A stretch of DNA of 64,000 bases from Pocillopora verrucosa (Eukaryota > Cnidaria > Anthozoa > Scleractinia > Pocilloporidae): positions 4,052,816 to 4,116,815 of the forward strand of contig NC_089321.1 of assembly GCF_036669915.1 (NCBI RefSeq), given 5' to 3'. The number at the start of each line of letters is the position of its first letter. Position 1 is the stretch's first letter. Below are positions 1-10,868 of this stretch, one piece after another. Both the position numbers and the translations under genes were made by a program. The notes under the pieces were generated by a model. It did no database searches, was not told the DNA's origin, and worked only from the letters and a program-made list of their open reading frames with translations.

Positions 1-59
1 AGGAATAGCTCCTACTCAAACGTTTAATAATTTTTTTTTTCAATGATGTTTTAATAATT

Positions 60-310
60 TTTTAAACAATTTTTTAAATTAAAAAAAATTTCAAACAATT
101 TAAAACTAAACTAGTGAGCAGCGCTGTGCGAACAGCAATTGTAAAACTTCTTTATTCTCTGACGCGTTTCGTCCGTAAACTTCTTCAGGAAGTTTTACAA
201 GTTACGACTGAACGCCTATACTTATAAGCTATTGTTAGCGGCTATTGCGGGGGCCAATGACCATGTAGGCTTGGCTGGACCTACGAGCAGGAATAAGTAA
301 AGTTGTGAAA
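60..310 (-). mobile_element. Short non-autonomous retroelement copy with hammerhead-like core
   Basis: The reverse complement of this stretch matches 21,850-22,130 over about 230 bases, including a shared run beginning AGCCGCTAAC and the hammerhead-like core listed separately. It has no coding capacity. Ends are approximate, because no target duplication was found. The 3' design (CTGAAGAAG, a short hairpin, GAAACG) is the one seen in Penelope-like element ends, so I infer a truncated Penelope-like or retrozyme-type copy. Confidence 0.45.
139..200 (-). ncRNA. Hammerhead-ribozyme-like motif
   Basis: On the minus strand a perfect 12-bp outer stem (TTGTAAAACTTC with GAAGTTTTACAA) encloses CTGAAGAA, a short hairpin, then GAAACGCGTC. 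These match the order of hammerhead core boxes (CUGANGA, GAA, then UH before the cut site), with a minimal stem III. One extra A lies between CTGAAGA and stem II, and stem II is weak in this copy. Known family: Penelope-like elements carry hammerhead motifs. Activity is inferred only. Confidence 0.4.
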
Positions 311-496
311 ATTTTGAAAATTTCTCTTGAAAATTTTTTAGGCAAGGTGAGAAATATTTTTGGGAGCCACGGTTTTAGCTAAAAATTTTCAAATTTGAAA
401 AATTGAAGCGGTTTTTTTACAGATGATTCTTGGAAAGCAGTTGGCAAATTAGGTTAGGATGGCTCGTGTACTTTACAGAAAATGTGGTTTATGTTC

Positions 497-607
497 TACT
501 CATTCTTTCTTAAGTGGTATAAATACCTTGTCTAAAACAGTAGTGTGATACCGTATCACACTACTGTTTTAGACAAGGTATTTATACCACTTAAGAAAGA
601 ATGAGTA
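497..607. repeat. Perfect 54-bp palindrome (foldback)
   Basis: Arms 497-550 and 554-607 are exact reverse complements with a 3-base centre (CCG). The arm begins TACTCATTCTTTCTTAAG. It carries no ORF. It could be the core of a foldback MITE, a recent inverted duplication, or an assembly fold-back. Confidence 0.85.
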
Positions 608-727
608 AACGAGATTTACTCGTTCCAATACAGCGTCATGTGATGAACAGCCTTCATTAATTTTAGAACAAGTTTTTTTAAATCATTGTACTTTTTCTTG
701 TTCCATCACTGAAAACAGTCAAGGTAC

Positions 728-824
728 TTCGACACGATTCAGTGCGAGAGCTACTGCCACTGGTTTAACTGCAAAAACAGATGAAGAGCCCGATGAATGG
801 ATTTGTCCTTCATGTGAACAATAA
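728..824 (+). pseudogene. PHD-finger fragment, frameshifted
   Basis: Two adjacent frames together give the C-terminal half of a PHD finger. The first frame reads IQCESYCHWFNC, with the CxxxC...WFxxC spacing of the central zinc ligands. The second, shifted by one base, reads EPDEWICPSCEQ then stop, the usual final WxCxxC. The shift lies between codons near 780. No flanking exon was recognised. PHD fingers occur in chromatin proteins and in ORF1 of some CR1-like LINEs, so a transposon origin is possible. Confidence 0.45.
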
Positions 825-1898
825 CCTAAAAAATCAGTTTTTCACGAAAAAAACTCCCTTGATTGCGGCCAAGCCATATTTCTCTAGCAGAGCATACTGC
901 AAATTAAAAACATCGGTCGCAGCGTCACGCAACATTACGTGATTTTCCAAACGTAACATGCAGTTGCTGCATTATTTTTAAAACTTAGAACCTACATGGC
1001 CCTGAAGTAATGAAAGAGGGCTTCATTTGCAGGCACTGTATACTTCAACATAAGAAGAACTTAATAAATCGCTCTTCCAGTTTTCATCTCAGTGTATAAA
1101 TTATCTAGCCAGAACGAAAACAAATTAATATACGCATGAGTTGGAGCCATTCCAGTGTGAGGTTAAATACACGAATGGCTCCAGTCTCTGGGCGTACGCC
1201 TAAACTGACTAAACGAGTTTTGTCAGCGGATGACTTTTACATCGCCGGAATATCGCTGAACGACCTCGCTGAAGGACCCCACTGAACAAGATAGACTCTG
1301 CCTTCTCTTCGTTGTGTAAGTAGCCATTTCTTCTTTGACTCATCGGTGTTTTCACATTGATATTTCATTGTTCCGCTTCGAGACACGCGGTTAACAATAC
1401 CCATGAGCAAGGAGTTAAGATCTAACTTATTAACTTTTACTATTTTTATCATCCAATCACAGGTCGGAGCCATTCCTGTATTTAGTCGCTAGTATTTTTT
1501 TAGGAAAATAATGTGAGAAGCACTCACCCGCCAAAATCATGAGTGTTTCGTTTGTGTGAACCGTATCAAGGCGACAACATTCAACTTTCAATAGCAGAGT
1601 TTCGCCTTACAGATAGACTTAATGCCTTGAAGAACAAAGAAAAACACAGAATGATGTAATGTGATTTAATGAGATGTAAATAAGTGGCCGTGTATTCTGT
1701 AGTTTTAACAAACCTTTATCACGTATACAAGTATCAGGCCGAAGGATTTACGGTGGGAGGTGGTGTTATCGCTTTTATTCAGATACATATGGCAAACAAG
1801 ACAAATGAGGTAAGAAAGTTTTGCCTGGACTTCGACTTAAGGCGCTTTGATACGATACTGATTGATCCCGAAGGTAATATTTCTAAATCGAGGCCTCA

Positions 1899-1910
1899 TA
1901 TATATATATT

Positions 1911-1976
<66 letters not shown>
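1899..1976. repeat. (TA)n microsatellite
   Basis: About 78 bases of alternating TA with a few TTT interruptions. It abuts the left terminus of the transposon at 1,975, consistent with insertion into TA-rich DNA. Confidence 0.95.
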
Positions 1977-1980
<4 letters not shown>

Positions 1981-2086
1981 ACCTCTCACGCGAAAACGTT
2001 CCTTACGGTATCCGTTCGAACGGTCGAACGCACGGTATGTGAACGGATGACAAACGGATAGAGAAACCGTTTAAAACGGATGCCGT

Positions 2087-2265
2087 GAACGGCTGAACGG
2101 CTTCAGAAAAATTTCGAACGGTTGAAGTCGAACGGCTGAACGGCTTCAGAAAAATTTCGAACGGTTGAAGTCGAACGGCTGAACGGCTTCAGAAAAGTTT
2201 CGAACGGTTGAAGTCGAACGGCTGAACGGCTGAAGGAAAATTTCGACCGGCTGAACGGCTGAAGT
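2087..2265. repeat. Left subterminal tandem array, 43 bp x 4
   Basis: Units starting GAACGGCTGAACGGCTTCAG occur at 2,087, 2,130, 2,173 and 2,216. The first three are almost identical and the fourth diverges. Each ends near GGTTGAAGTC. Confidence 0.85.
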
Positions 2266-3299
2266 TTTCAACGGATAAGGTCAAAGTAAACGGTTGAACG
2301 GCCGATCAAAAACATTCGAACGAAATGACAGTAATTAAGATAAACGCGACACGCGCCGCTTAGATCTGAAAACTGATAGAAAACTTAGAATAAATCTAAT
2401 CCTGTTTTGAAAATAATAAGTCTTTTGAGAGTAAAGCAAATTCGTTTTCGCGGGGGAGAAACAAAAGCCGGTAATAGTCTGCGTTCTCTTTTAAAATAAT
2501 TGTCATGCAACCATTTCCAGAATTCGTAATGTAACGCCATTAATTGACTTTGTAAACATCTCGTTTCCGAACACAGGCGACGCTTTCCCCACCATGTATC
2601 TTCGGAACTAACAGGCACAATTTATAGTGACAATTTACGATGTGCCGAGTAATAGCGTGCGGCGGATCGAAATTCTATAGTTTTTATTGGACAAATGGAG
2701 AGTAATTGTTTTCAACTTAGCATATGAATAACACACACGCTTTGTGTTTGCATTGGTAATGAGTGGATTGACATCTTGCCGACGGTACGGTGTATTCCCT
2801 CAAGAGATTCCATTTTGATTTCAATCAAAAGCGCTTGATATTTGCATACTGTCAAACGTAAAAACATTTTCGGTAAACTAGTTGAATAAACTTGATCTTG
2901 AATAAAAGATGTGTATCGATAATCGAATGTTACGTAACTAAAGATGATGGAGGAGTAGAAAAAGAACCGTGACTATTCATCAAGGCATTTGTAAACAATG
3001 CTTATATTTACAAAGTTCGTGTTGAATGTTGTTACTGTTATTCTCCCACGCGATAGTACTGTTGGTTTGGCAAGCATGCTCTAAACAAAGCAGAGTTTAA
3101 TTCCTTGCAGAGGGGAAACACGCTATATTAGGAACCTTCAAGTGTTTACCAAACTAACTTTAGTCTGTCCGATGTACTCTTGACTGATCGCAGTGCGAAG
3201 ACTATTAACTTTGACAGGATCACGGCTCGAAACATCCCTTCCAAAGGAATTGTAAGCTACGGTTTCAAAACATATCGCCAGCCGTTCGCCACGAACATC

Positions 3300-3633
3300 C
3301 AGTTCGAACGGCTCACAACTTTTTTGAAACGTATAGCTCCAGCCGTTCGAACGGCTCCCAATTTTTTTGGAACGGATAGCTCAAGCCGTTCGAACGGCTC
3401 CCAATTTTTTTGGAACGGATAGCTCCAGCCGTTCGAACGGCTCCCAATATTTTTGGAACGGATAGCTCCAGCCGTTCGAACGGCTCCCAATTTTTTTTGA
3501 ACGGGTAGATCCAGCCGTTCGAACGGCTCCCAATTTTTTTTGAACGGATAGCTCCATCCGTTCGAACGGCTCCTAATTGTTTTTGAACGGATAGCTCAAG
3601 GCGTTCGAACGGCATCCCATCCCGTTCGAACGG
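3300..3633. repeat. Right subterminal tandem array, 43 bp x 7
   Basis: Seven units contain the 12-base palindrome CCGTTCGAACGG (or a one-base variant), then CTCCCAATTTTTTT and GGAACGGATAGCTC. The period equals that of the left array although the unit sequence differs. Confidence 0.88.
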
Positions 3634-3781
3634 CTGATGAACAGCTTACGAACGGCTACCGTTTCAAAACGGCAAACCGTAAGGAACGTTTTCGCGTGAG
3701 AGGTCACATATAGGAAGTCTACAAGTCGATTTTCGCGTGGAACAGTGCTCAATACGTTGAAGCAGAGCAGAATATATATAT

Positions 3782-4248
3782 GTTATTTGCCGGCTGGGAG
3801 GTCCGTATGGTGAAAAACTGTGACCGAGGTCTTGAAAATGCTGGCCGTAGGCCGAGGGCAGCATTTTCAAGGCCGAGGTCACAGTTTTTTACCATACGGA
3901 CCGAACTGAAATTAAAACTTCGCTCGCTCTTTCACTACGAACAAATTGTTTGAGAAAATTCAGATATTAAATGAATGAAAGTTCCTTTGTTCAGTTTACC
4001 TGTAACCAAATACCTCACGTTTTAACTTTCTAGGTACTTTTTGTGAACGATTAAAATCAATTGCAGACGGTTTTTAGGCCGCTTGTCAACCAACGTAATG
4101 ACACTATTGCTTATACAAATTCATTCTGAAACCAATATTTTTTTGTCAACCAAAGTGATTTGAGAGAGAGAAAAGAGAGGATTCATAAGTCGGCTTGAGG
4201 TAGTGACCGATGTGTTTGCATAAAAATACTGCCCAGCCGGCAAAACGA
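3782..4248. mobile_element. MITE with internal hairpin
   Basis: Short terminal inverted repeats TTTGCCGGCTGGG (left) and CCCAGCCGGCAAA (right) bound this element. Inside the left end a strong hairpin spans 3,803-3,902: GTCCGTATGGTGAAAAACTG pairs with its complement across a GC-rich loop (GGCCGTAGGCC). No ORF. Confidence 0.65.
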
Positions 4249-4399
4249 GGTGTATTTATGAAAAATGGCAATGAAAGTTGAGATGTACTCGGCGACTCAC
4301 GAAAGCGTTACCATGGCCCGCGGGCAGAGATAGGAAAATACTGACCGGGTAAAGAACCAATCAGATTGCAAGATTCGTTACCGTGCCCTCTTTAAAAAA

Positions 4400-5040
4400 A
4401 TAAATATGTATATATACACTGGAAAAATTGCCAACTTTCCATGCGTGTATTTTTTATGGTATTTTTATGATTTTTCCATGGTTTTTGATTAAATACTATC
4501 TTTTTCCACACTTGACTTTTGCATGAATCCACAGATGGTTTTTAAGCTTTCCAAATGTGGACATTATTTATGGACCAGATTAGTGTTTATCGTGGAAATT
4601 TCAATTTGCAAGAAAGGATATTGGGATATCCATGATAACTTTTCGCACTGAGGAAATTTGAATTACAAGAAAGGTCTTAGTATAATTCCACAAATGGATT
4701 AAATTTACCATACATTGAAATTGTTTTTAAACCAGAAGCATGGAATTTACAATTTCCAAAAAGTAAATCTGGATTTCCAACGTAATAGGAACCACACTGT
4801 GGGCAGGTTTTATGAATCAGGCACAAAATGAAGTCATTTATTTCCACACTAGTAAGAATATGGAAAATACACTGGTCACTACAGTCCTGGATGTAATTTT
4901 CCAGTAAAACACTCACACTTGTATAATAAAAGACAGCAAGGCATTTGAAAAATAAGTTTTAAATATTATAATATCAGAAACAATATAAACAAGTACATGT
5001 GTAAATTAGTTGTGAAAAATAAAACTAAAAATTACATTAA
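4400..5040. other. No gene seen; AT-rich repeats
   Basis: Diverged internal repeats around TTTCCA/TGGAAA words, with only short frames lacking recognisable domains. Confidence 0.5.
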
Positions 5041-5042
5041 TT

Positions 5043-5244
5043 TTAACCCTTTAACTCAAGTAGTAATTCTCCTTACTGTCTGCCATACAGTTCTCGTGAT
5101 GTTTGTTTGGAGAATTTGTATTGGATCAACTTATATTCCCTTAATTTATATTTTTCTTTATTCTTATCACTTGTCTGCTCGATATTGTATTGATGTTGTA
5201 AGGAAAAATTCTGTCTTGGTCACTCATGGGAGTTAAAGGGTTAA
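5043..5244 (-). mobile_element. TTAA MITE, family B
   Basis: Begins TTAACCCTTTAACTC and ends GGGAGTTAAAGGGTTAA. It carries the family-B signature (GTGACCAAGACAGAAT) read on the minus strand. Both TTAA ends are intact. Confidence 0.85.
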
Positions 5245-5323
5245 GACCAAACCTTCAACATGGCAAGCTGTCAGCACAATAAAATTAAATATAAAGTGCA
5301 GTGTCTTAACAATGATCAGTTTT

Positions 5324-6405
5324 TTACAGTTCAAGTTTTTTCACTGTTTTCAGCTGGTCTCTCTTCAGGTTTGCTAGATTGGCATCCTTGTCAGCTTCTA
5401 CAGAACCATGTTGGATAAGAGCACTGATAATTGCCTCAATAAAAGTGTTTTTATCTTTCCCTCTGAGGTGGCTCAGCCCCAAAAATTTTTGAGCTTCTCT
5501 AACTCTCTAGACTTCTGGACGTTTTCAACTGATTGCTTGTCCAGTGCTACCAATACAATGCAATTACAGAATGCCTGTGTCAGTTCTGCTTTGGAAAACA
5601 AACAAAAAAATAAATAATAGATTTTCAAGCAAGATATTTTCAGATCACACACCTGCATATCAGTCAAGCCTGAACTTGGTGGTATACATTTGTAGTATAC
5701 TCCCTTCCTCCTTGAAAAATAACAGATATACAAATTTAAACTACAAATTTTAATCACCCCAAAATAATATGCACTCCGCACCATTTTTCTACCAGTTCTG
5801 AAGTAATCCCCCCAACTTTCTACCTCAAACACAGACAAATTACATATTATGTGTACTCTTCTAACTGTTGAAAACAAGTTTAGTAATAATCTGATTTACT
5901 TTGAGGCCTTTAGAGCTTCTGTTGCTTTAATACTCAATAAACATTTTGCCGAAATATTACAAACTGCATGGCACTGCATTTAAACTTCATTTGACATAGA
6001 ACACAATAAACCAAATGCAACATTTGCATCATGATCCAAGTCAAGAAGTGAAGCATTTACAAATAAAATTACAGTTCTAAAAATTAGTTTGTATAAACTC
6101 TCACCTAGGTCGAAATAGTAGACATATTCCTCTCTTTTCTTGTCAAATAAACCAGAGGGTGATCCATTAGTGCTGTTTGAGTCATCTGTGCACACTGTAT
6201 TTCTTGTAGTTTCACTTAATGTTGCTTTGTTCTTTCTCTCATATACGTTTATACCATCTCCTTTATTGCATTGCATCCCACTCATCACTTTCAAGACAAT
6301 CAAGAAATGCTATTAGTTTGCCTGTCTCTGTTCTATTTTTTTAAATGATGGGGTTTCTTTGTCTTCAGGCCAGACTTGCACACCTCACTGCTTATCATCC
6401 TCTTC
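5324..6405 (-). pseudogene. Unidentified spliced gene, frame-broken
   Basis: Two exons join in phase on the minus strand. Exon A is ~6,405-6,105, acceptor CTTTTAG and donor CTAG/GTGAGA, ending ...EEYVYYFDL plus one base. Exon B is 5,588-5,324, acceptor TTTTCCAAAG, opening ELTQAFCNCIVLVALDK. Exon A needs at least two frame changes (stops after EEDDKQ and after WDAMQ). Exon B needs one, after which a clean frame continues (FLGLSHLRGKDKN... to KTVKKLEL stop at 5,324). The family is not recognised. In-phase splicing and long readable stretches suggest a recently decayed gene rather than chance. Confidence 0.4.
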
Positions 6406-6654
6406 CTAAAAGATGCAAAGAAATACTATTAGTGAACATTCAACAAGTATCTTATTAGAACACATGGGTATAAACAAGTGATAATCCTGCTCTTCTATTA
6501 CCAAAAATAAATTATTAACTTCCATGTTTTCAAACAGACTTTCCCACTGTTATAAATAGCTAATTGCAGCACCATAAACAAAGCTTTGTTCTAACATTCA
6601 TAGATCTATAGACCTACTCGGTACCATATGTGCCTTTGTCTTCCAGTGTAAGCT

Positions 6655-6765
6655 TCTTCTTCTGAGAGGGTGGCAAAGGGGGGTTCCAATCACACATCAC
6701 GCTGAATCACGCATCACGAAGAATGTTTTTAACCAATCACGCGTCACCTGAAAAGGAGTGAGTAC
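6655..6765. repeat. Repeated ATCACGCATCACG-type motif
   Basis: Clustered ATCAC and CACGC words between GGGGGGTTCC and GTGAGTACG, resembling low-complexity termini of cnidarian MITEs. Full element ends were not resolved. Confidence 0.35.
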
Positions 6766-7119
6766 GATAGGCTAATACCGTAAGATTTCAACCTATCGGA
6801 TATATTATTAAAAGTAGCATCTAACGTTTTTTATCCTGGAATGAATTACGTTTTACTAGCCGTATTGCTTTTTTTTTTAAAGACGACTCACTTGTCGAAA
6901 ATAGACGCTCTGAGAGCGTTTACTCGGGCTTCGCGATTCGTATCGCAATCAAATCGTACTTTACAAGTATAGAACACAGTAACAACAAATCAAAGAATCA
7001 GGATATTTAACACAAGAGTCAAGCTTAGTATTTACTAATCAAGTTGCTTCGTTGAGTATCCTCTTCATCTAATTGTTTGTTGTTTGCCTTACCTTCGAAG
7101 CTCTGTCCACTGAAGAAGA

Positions 7120-7255
7120 TTTTTTATTTTTTCAACATTTTTTTATTTTTTTCAACATTTTTTTTATTTTTTTTAACATTTTTTAAATTTTTTTTCAACA
7201 TTTTAAAATTTTTTTTTTAACATTTTTTAAAATTTTTTTCAACATTTTTTCAACA
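7120..7255. repeat. T-rich minisatellite
   Basis: Irregular tandem copies of TTTTCAACATTTTTT, about 20-30 bases each. Confidence 0.8.
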
Positions 7256-7609
7256 TAGCTATCTTTCAATTTGTGGCCACTCGTGGCTCCAAGAGTCTTG
7301 CGTGCGAATCGAGTAGACGTCTACGCCACCTATAGGAATAGTATGGGGAATGAAATATGGTCGATTTACAACGATAAATATTTCGAAATATGATTATTTT
7401 ACACGTAAAATCAATAACACTTACTCACATCCTGTGTGTCCGATGTAGTTTCTGGCGATTTCTGCTGTTTTAAGCTTGCTTTACCGTCACTGTTATTTAT
7501 GTTAAAAGACGAAATCAAGGCTGCACACTCCGATTTCGACCATTGTTCACGCGGTGGTGGTTTGCGCCCCGAAAATCCTCCCGATCGGCATTTTTCTCAG
7601 CTATACTTT

Positions 7610-7902
7610 AGTAACACTGTGTGACGCAACAATAGGCCTTTTGAATATGAAAGCGATCTTCGCAGTAATAAACACTACTTGAGCAGTAGTGAAAATAAGG
7701 CCTGTAAAAAATTCAGGCTTGTAGGGGATTTCAACCCATGACCTTTGCTGCACCGGTATCGCAGAGGTCATGGGTTCAAATCCCGTACAAGCCTAAAATC
7801 TTTTTTTCAGGCCTTATTTTCACTACTGCTCAAGTAGTGTTTATTACTGCAAAGATTGCTTTCATATTCAAAAGGCCTATTGTTGCGTCACACAGCGTTA
7901 CT
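7610..7902. mobile_element. Head-to-head foldback of two tRNA-like SINE parts
   Basis: Arms of about 140 bases (7,610-7,749 and 7,760-7,902) are near-perfect reverse complements. Next to the centre each arm carries a tRNA T-arm/acceptor-like sequence: GGTCATGGGTTCAAATCCCG on the right, mirrored on the left. The B-box GGTTCAAATCC is thus present on both strands. The outer part, with CACTACTGCTCAAGTAGTG, is a shared tail. This is a tRNA-like repeat and not a functional tRNA, since no complete cloverleaf fits. Confidence 0.6.
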
Positions 7903-8307
7903 ATTGTATACTCAATTGTGTTATAAATCTACTTTCCTAAGTAAAAGCAAATTAACTAATCGAGAGTGTTGTATGGTAAATCTATTATCTTAATCTTTGA
8001 ATGAAGGACTGTTGAATTAGAGCAATGAAAGGAATCACTTGACCACTGAACTCTACAATGCATATGGCGTCACGCCGGGTAACCCGGAAAGCAAAAGGCA
8101 GTCGATCGTCAAAAGGTGTTGATAGGCTTGTGCGACTCCTGCTACTCGCTTGCGCCTTTAAATCTTCCGACTTAGCTGTTATTAAGATATCTTTTAATGA
8201 CTTTCCTTTGTGATGTGATAATAAGGGTTAGGTTTAAGGTTTCATTTCCCTGTCTGTATGTTCTTGAGGTATGGCAAAGCCGGATGAGATTGTGTTACAA
8301 AAGGTAA

Positions 8308-9271
8308 TATTTTCGAGTTTGACTAATGGTCGCAGGTCGTGGGTGTGGGTACAAGTCGTGTCAGTAATAGTTGCTAATTAATGGTTAATAGTTCATGTAT
8401 AATAATTATAATATTAATAATAATAATAATATTAATAGTACTACTAATAATTATTGTTCAGTATAAATTTTTTTGGCATAGATTAGATGGATTAATTATG
8501 TATAACTTATATGTAAGTGAATCAATGAAATAGTAGTCTCACCGAGCTGATGCGATGATATTGGAATAAACAATAATATTTTACGATTGGTAGGAGCCTA
8601 TTACTGGCTCCTGACAGCTAGAGAAGCGTTGTTTAATTTGTATACATAATGTCATGTTAATTATGTAAACTTAGACCATAATTGAGGGTGGTAAAGGGGA
8701 GAGTCCTTTGATCACTTTTCACGAAAAATAAAATGGCCATTCACGTTCCACGCAATATGAAATAGCCATTTCACGAAACGAAGATAAAAGGTGTGAAATT
8801 ACCTGTTGGAATAAAGAGACCTGGGACCCAGAATGATGATTAGCTAATCACAATAACGGTTTAAGTCACATTTCGCGAAAAAAAAAAAAACAATCGTTTC
8901 GTAATTCTCATAAAAAAAGCTGTTCACTGTTCACTGCTATGTACTGCTACTAACGTTTCACGAAAAAAAACCGTCCCCCTCTACAATAATAACAATTAAT
9001 TATTAGTAGAAGTACTATTATTATTATTATTATTATTATTATTAAATATGAACTATGAACCATTAATTGTTAACTATTACCAACACGAATTCTACCCACG
9101 ACCCACGACCCACGACCCACGACCCACGACCCACGACCCACGACCCACGACCCACGACCCACGACCCACGACCCACGACCCACGACCCACGACCCACGAC
9201 CCACGACCCACGACCCACGACCCACGACCCACGACCCACGACCCACGACCATTAGTCAAACTCGATATTTT
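8308..9271. mobile_element. Foldback element with satellite expanded in one arm
   Basis: 8,308-8,459 matches the reverse complement of 8,984-9,271: CGAGTTTGACTAATGGTCG outside, TAATGGTTAATAGTTCAT and an AAT-rich run inside. The right arm is longer only because a CCCACGA heptamer has expanded there. The interior (8,460-8,983) holds a second repeat with TTTCACGAAA motifs and no ORF. Confidence 0.65.
9095..9250. repeat. (CCCACGA)n heptamer satellite, ~22 copies
   Basis: 156 bases of exact 7-bp repeats. Seven is not a multiple of three, so all frames on both strands give open periodic peptides, which are not genes. Confidence 0.98.
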
Positions 9272-9395
9272 CATGTGTGCGCGCTATTTTCTTTGTTTTC
9301 AAGTGTACTGTCTCTCCCGCAAAAGATAACGAGATACGGTTTTCAAAACTTTATTCTAAGTATTCTCTATTCTTTTAAGCATATTTCGTTGCAAC

Positions 9396-9499
9396 GAGTC
9401 CTCGTGCGAAACCATTCAAATGGAAATGAGTTTGATTTGCATGAAAATGGATGTGCAGGTGAAACTCATTTTCTTATGAATGGTTTCGCACGAAGACTC
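9396..9499. mobile_element. Foldback MITE core
   Basis: GAGTCCTCGTGCGAAACCAT on the left pairs with the mirrored ATGGTTTCGCACGAAGACTC on the right. A second stem AACTCATTT/AAATGAGTT lies inside. Confidence 0.7.
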
Positions 9500-9769
9500 A
9501 TTTCGACACAGAGGTGAAAGGTAACTCGAAAATGGCCTATTGAAAATTCAACAAAAGATTAAAGGGAAACTCAGAAGAATTTGACAACTGTATGGTTCAT
9601 GAATTTGCAAGGTTAGGCACAAAAAAAAAACGTCATATAAATTACAGTTTGGTGTCGATAGACAGTAATTTCGAAACATTAAAAACTGCATGCAGACCAT
9701 TTTGCTGGCCATTACCATTTTCATCTTTGCTTAGAACAGGGTTGTGTATTTTCGTACTTACACTTGGAA

Positions 9770-9972
9770 TTAACCCTTTGACCTCTAAGAGTGATTAGCA
9801 TATAATTTCTCCCTACAGAGTCATTGCCATATTTAAACATTAAGATCACAGGAATTAAGGAAATGTCAACAACTCTTGATTATTATACAAATTTTCCTTA
9901 TTACTTTATTAGGAAACGTCGAGAGAACAGAATGGAGAATGTACATGCTGATGTTAGAGTGTAATGGGTTAA
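9770..9972 (+). mobile_element. TTAA MITE, family A
   Basis: TTAACCCTTTGACC at the left, GTAATGGGTTAA at the right, with the family-A signature GTGATTAGCATATAATTTCT and a late CTGATGTTAG. Confidence 0.8.
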
Positions 9973-10094
9973 CTTTTGTATAAGCATGCGATCCTGAAAT
10001 GCAAAACCGTAAAAGTACATAACAACAACAAATGCACGTGGCAATTTCACTTAACCTGTAGAGTTCAAGCTCGAATTTGAACTAAGGAGGGCCT

Positions 10095-10310
10095 TTATTT
10101 CTTCGAGTAGTAAAAAAACCGTCTTTCCATAGTCTTAACACCCATTTCCTTCAAATCGGCACGATCAGTACCTCTTAAAGCCTTCCCATACATTTTCTCA
10201 ACTAAAATATAATGAACAAATAAATTTTCATTGCCCTCATCAGTGTAGTCATGCAAGTAAGTTTCTTCTATTAGACATATCCAGAGGAATTTCCCTTTTC
10301 TTCCTTTTAA
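10095..10310 (-). pseudogene. SAM-domain-like exon fragment
   Basis: A minus-strand open frame of about 70 codons ends at 10,095 and includes MYGKALRGTDRADLKEMGV. The pattern GKAL...DLKEMGV followed by basic residues matches helices 3-5 of SAM domains, a protein-interaction fold. No start codon or flanking exon was identified and the frame ends soon after the motif. It may be a terminal exon or a decayed fragment. Confidence 0.3.
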
Positions 10311-10868
10311 CTTGAAATTTCCTTCCCTTACTTACCTTACCGTGCTAGTGTGACAGGTACTAGAATAAAAAGATAACAAAAATTATGCGGCTGTATTTAA
10401 GCTAAGAATGCTCACCCCTTAGTTAAATTTTCTATCTCTCCCCAGCCTTCCGCTGCAATTAAAGTCAAAGATGGCGTCTATAATTTTCGTTTAGGAATTA
10501 CTGAGCACTCGCTCGCTAAAAGTACGCCTGCTCTGCAGGCTAGTCTCAATGGACTTAACCTTTGGCTGTAAAACGGAAAAAAAAATTTAACCGTTAGTCG
10601 TAAAAGAAGTCAACCGTAAAATTTATTTCTTTCAATCACAATAAAAAGAAATGAACCGATAGGCCATCCACACTGTGCCAGTTCACCAGTTGTCGTGGAT
10701 TAAATTAGGGAGTGTTTCAAGGTAGATGACATGAGATTATCATCGTTTTCTTTTTTCCATTAGGTTTCAAGACTTATTGAGAATCTTACACCTCACCTAA
10801 ATAGACGTATTTCGTATCTGTCAATCACCCCTTTGAATTTCTAACACATTTGAATTTTTTATCAACAG

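Larger units (their letters stand above)
1975..3712. mobile_element. Non-autonomous TIR DNA transposon, 1.74 kb
   Basis: Terminal inverted repeats of 35 bases (1,975-2,009 and 3,676-3,710) are nearly identical. They run from the TA-rich flank through TGTGACCTCTCACGCG. Inside each end lies a tandem array of 43-bp units, both rich in GAACGG and in TTCGAA palindromes. The middle (2,270-3,290) has only short ORFs with no recognised transposase. TA repeats on the left and TATA on the right suggest a TA target, but the superfamily is not assigned. Confidence 0.7.

Noticed and set aside
497..607. CRISPR-like or terminator hairpin
   Set aside because: Single palindrome in eukaryotic DNA with no spacer-repeat series.
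1684..2061. 125-codon frame rich in Tyr/Ile
   Set aside because: Most of it is the (TA)n microsatellite and the transposon end.
3257..3615. Overlapping minus-strand frames with repeated SNGWSYPF-like peptides
   Set aside because: Translations of the 43-base tandem array in several frames. No start or splice support.
7738..7800. tRNA gene
   Set aside because: B-box and T-arm are present but no complete cloverleaf. The sequence is the centre of a palindromic SINE derivative.
9048..9329. Long open frames on both strands across the heptamer satellite
   Set aside because: A 7-base repeat without stops opens every frame. The peptides are periodic artefacts.
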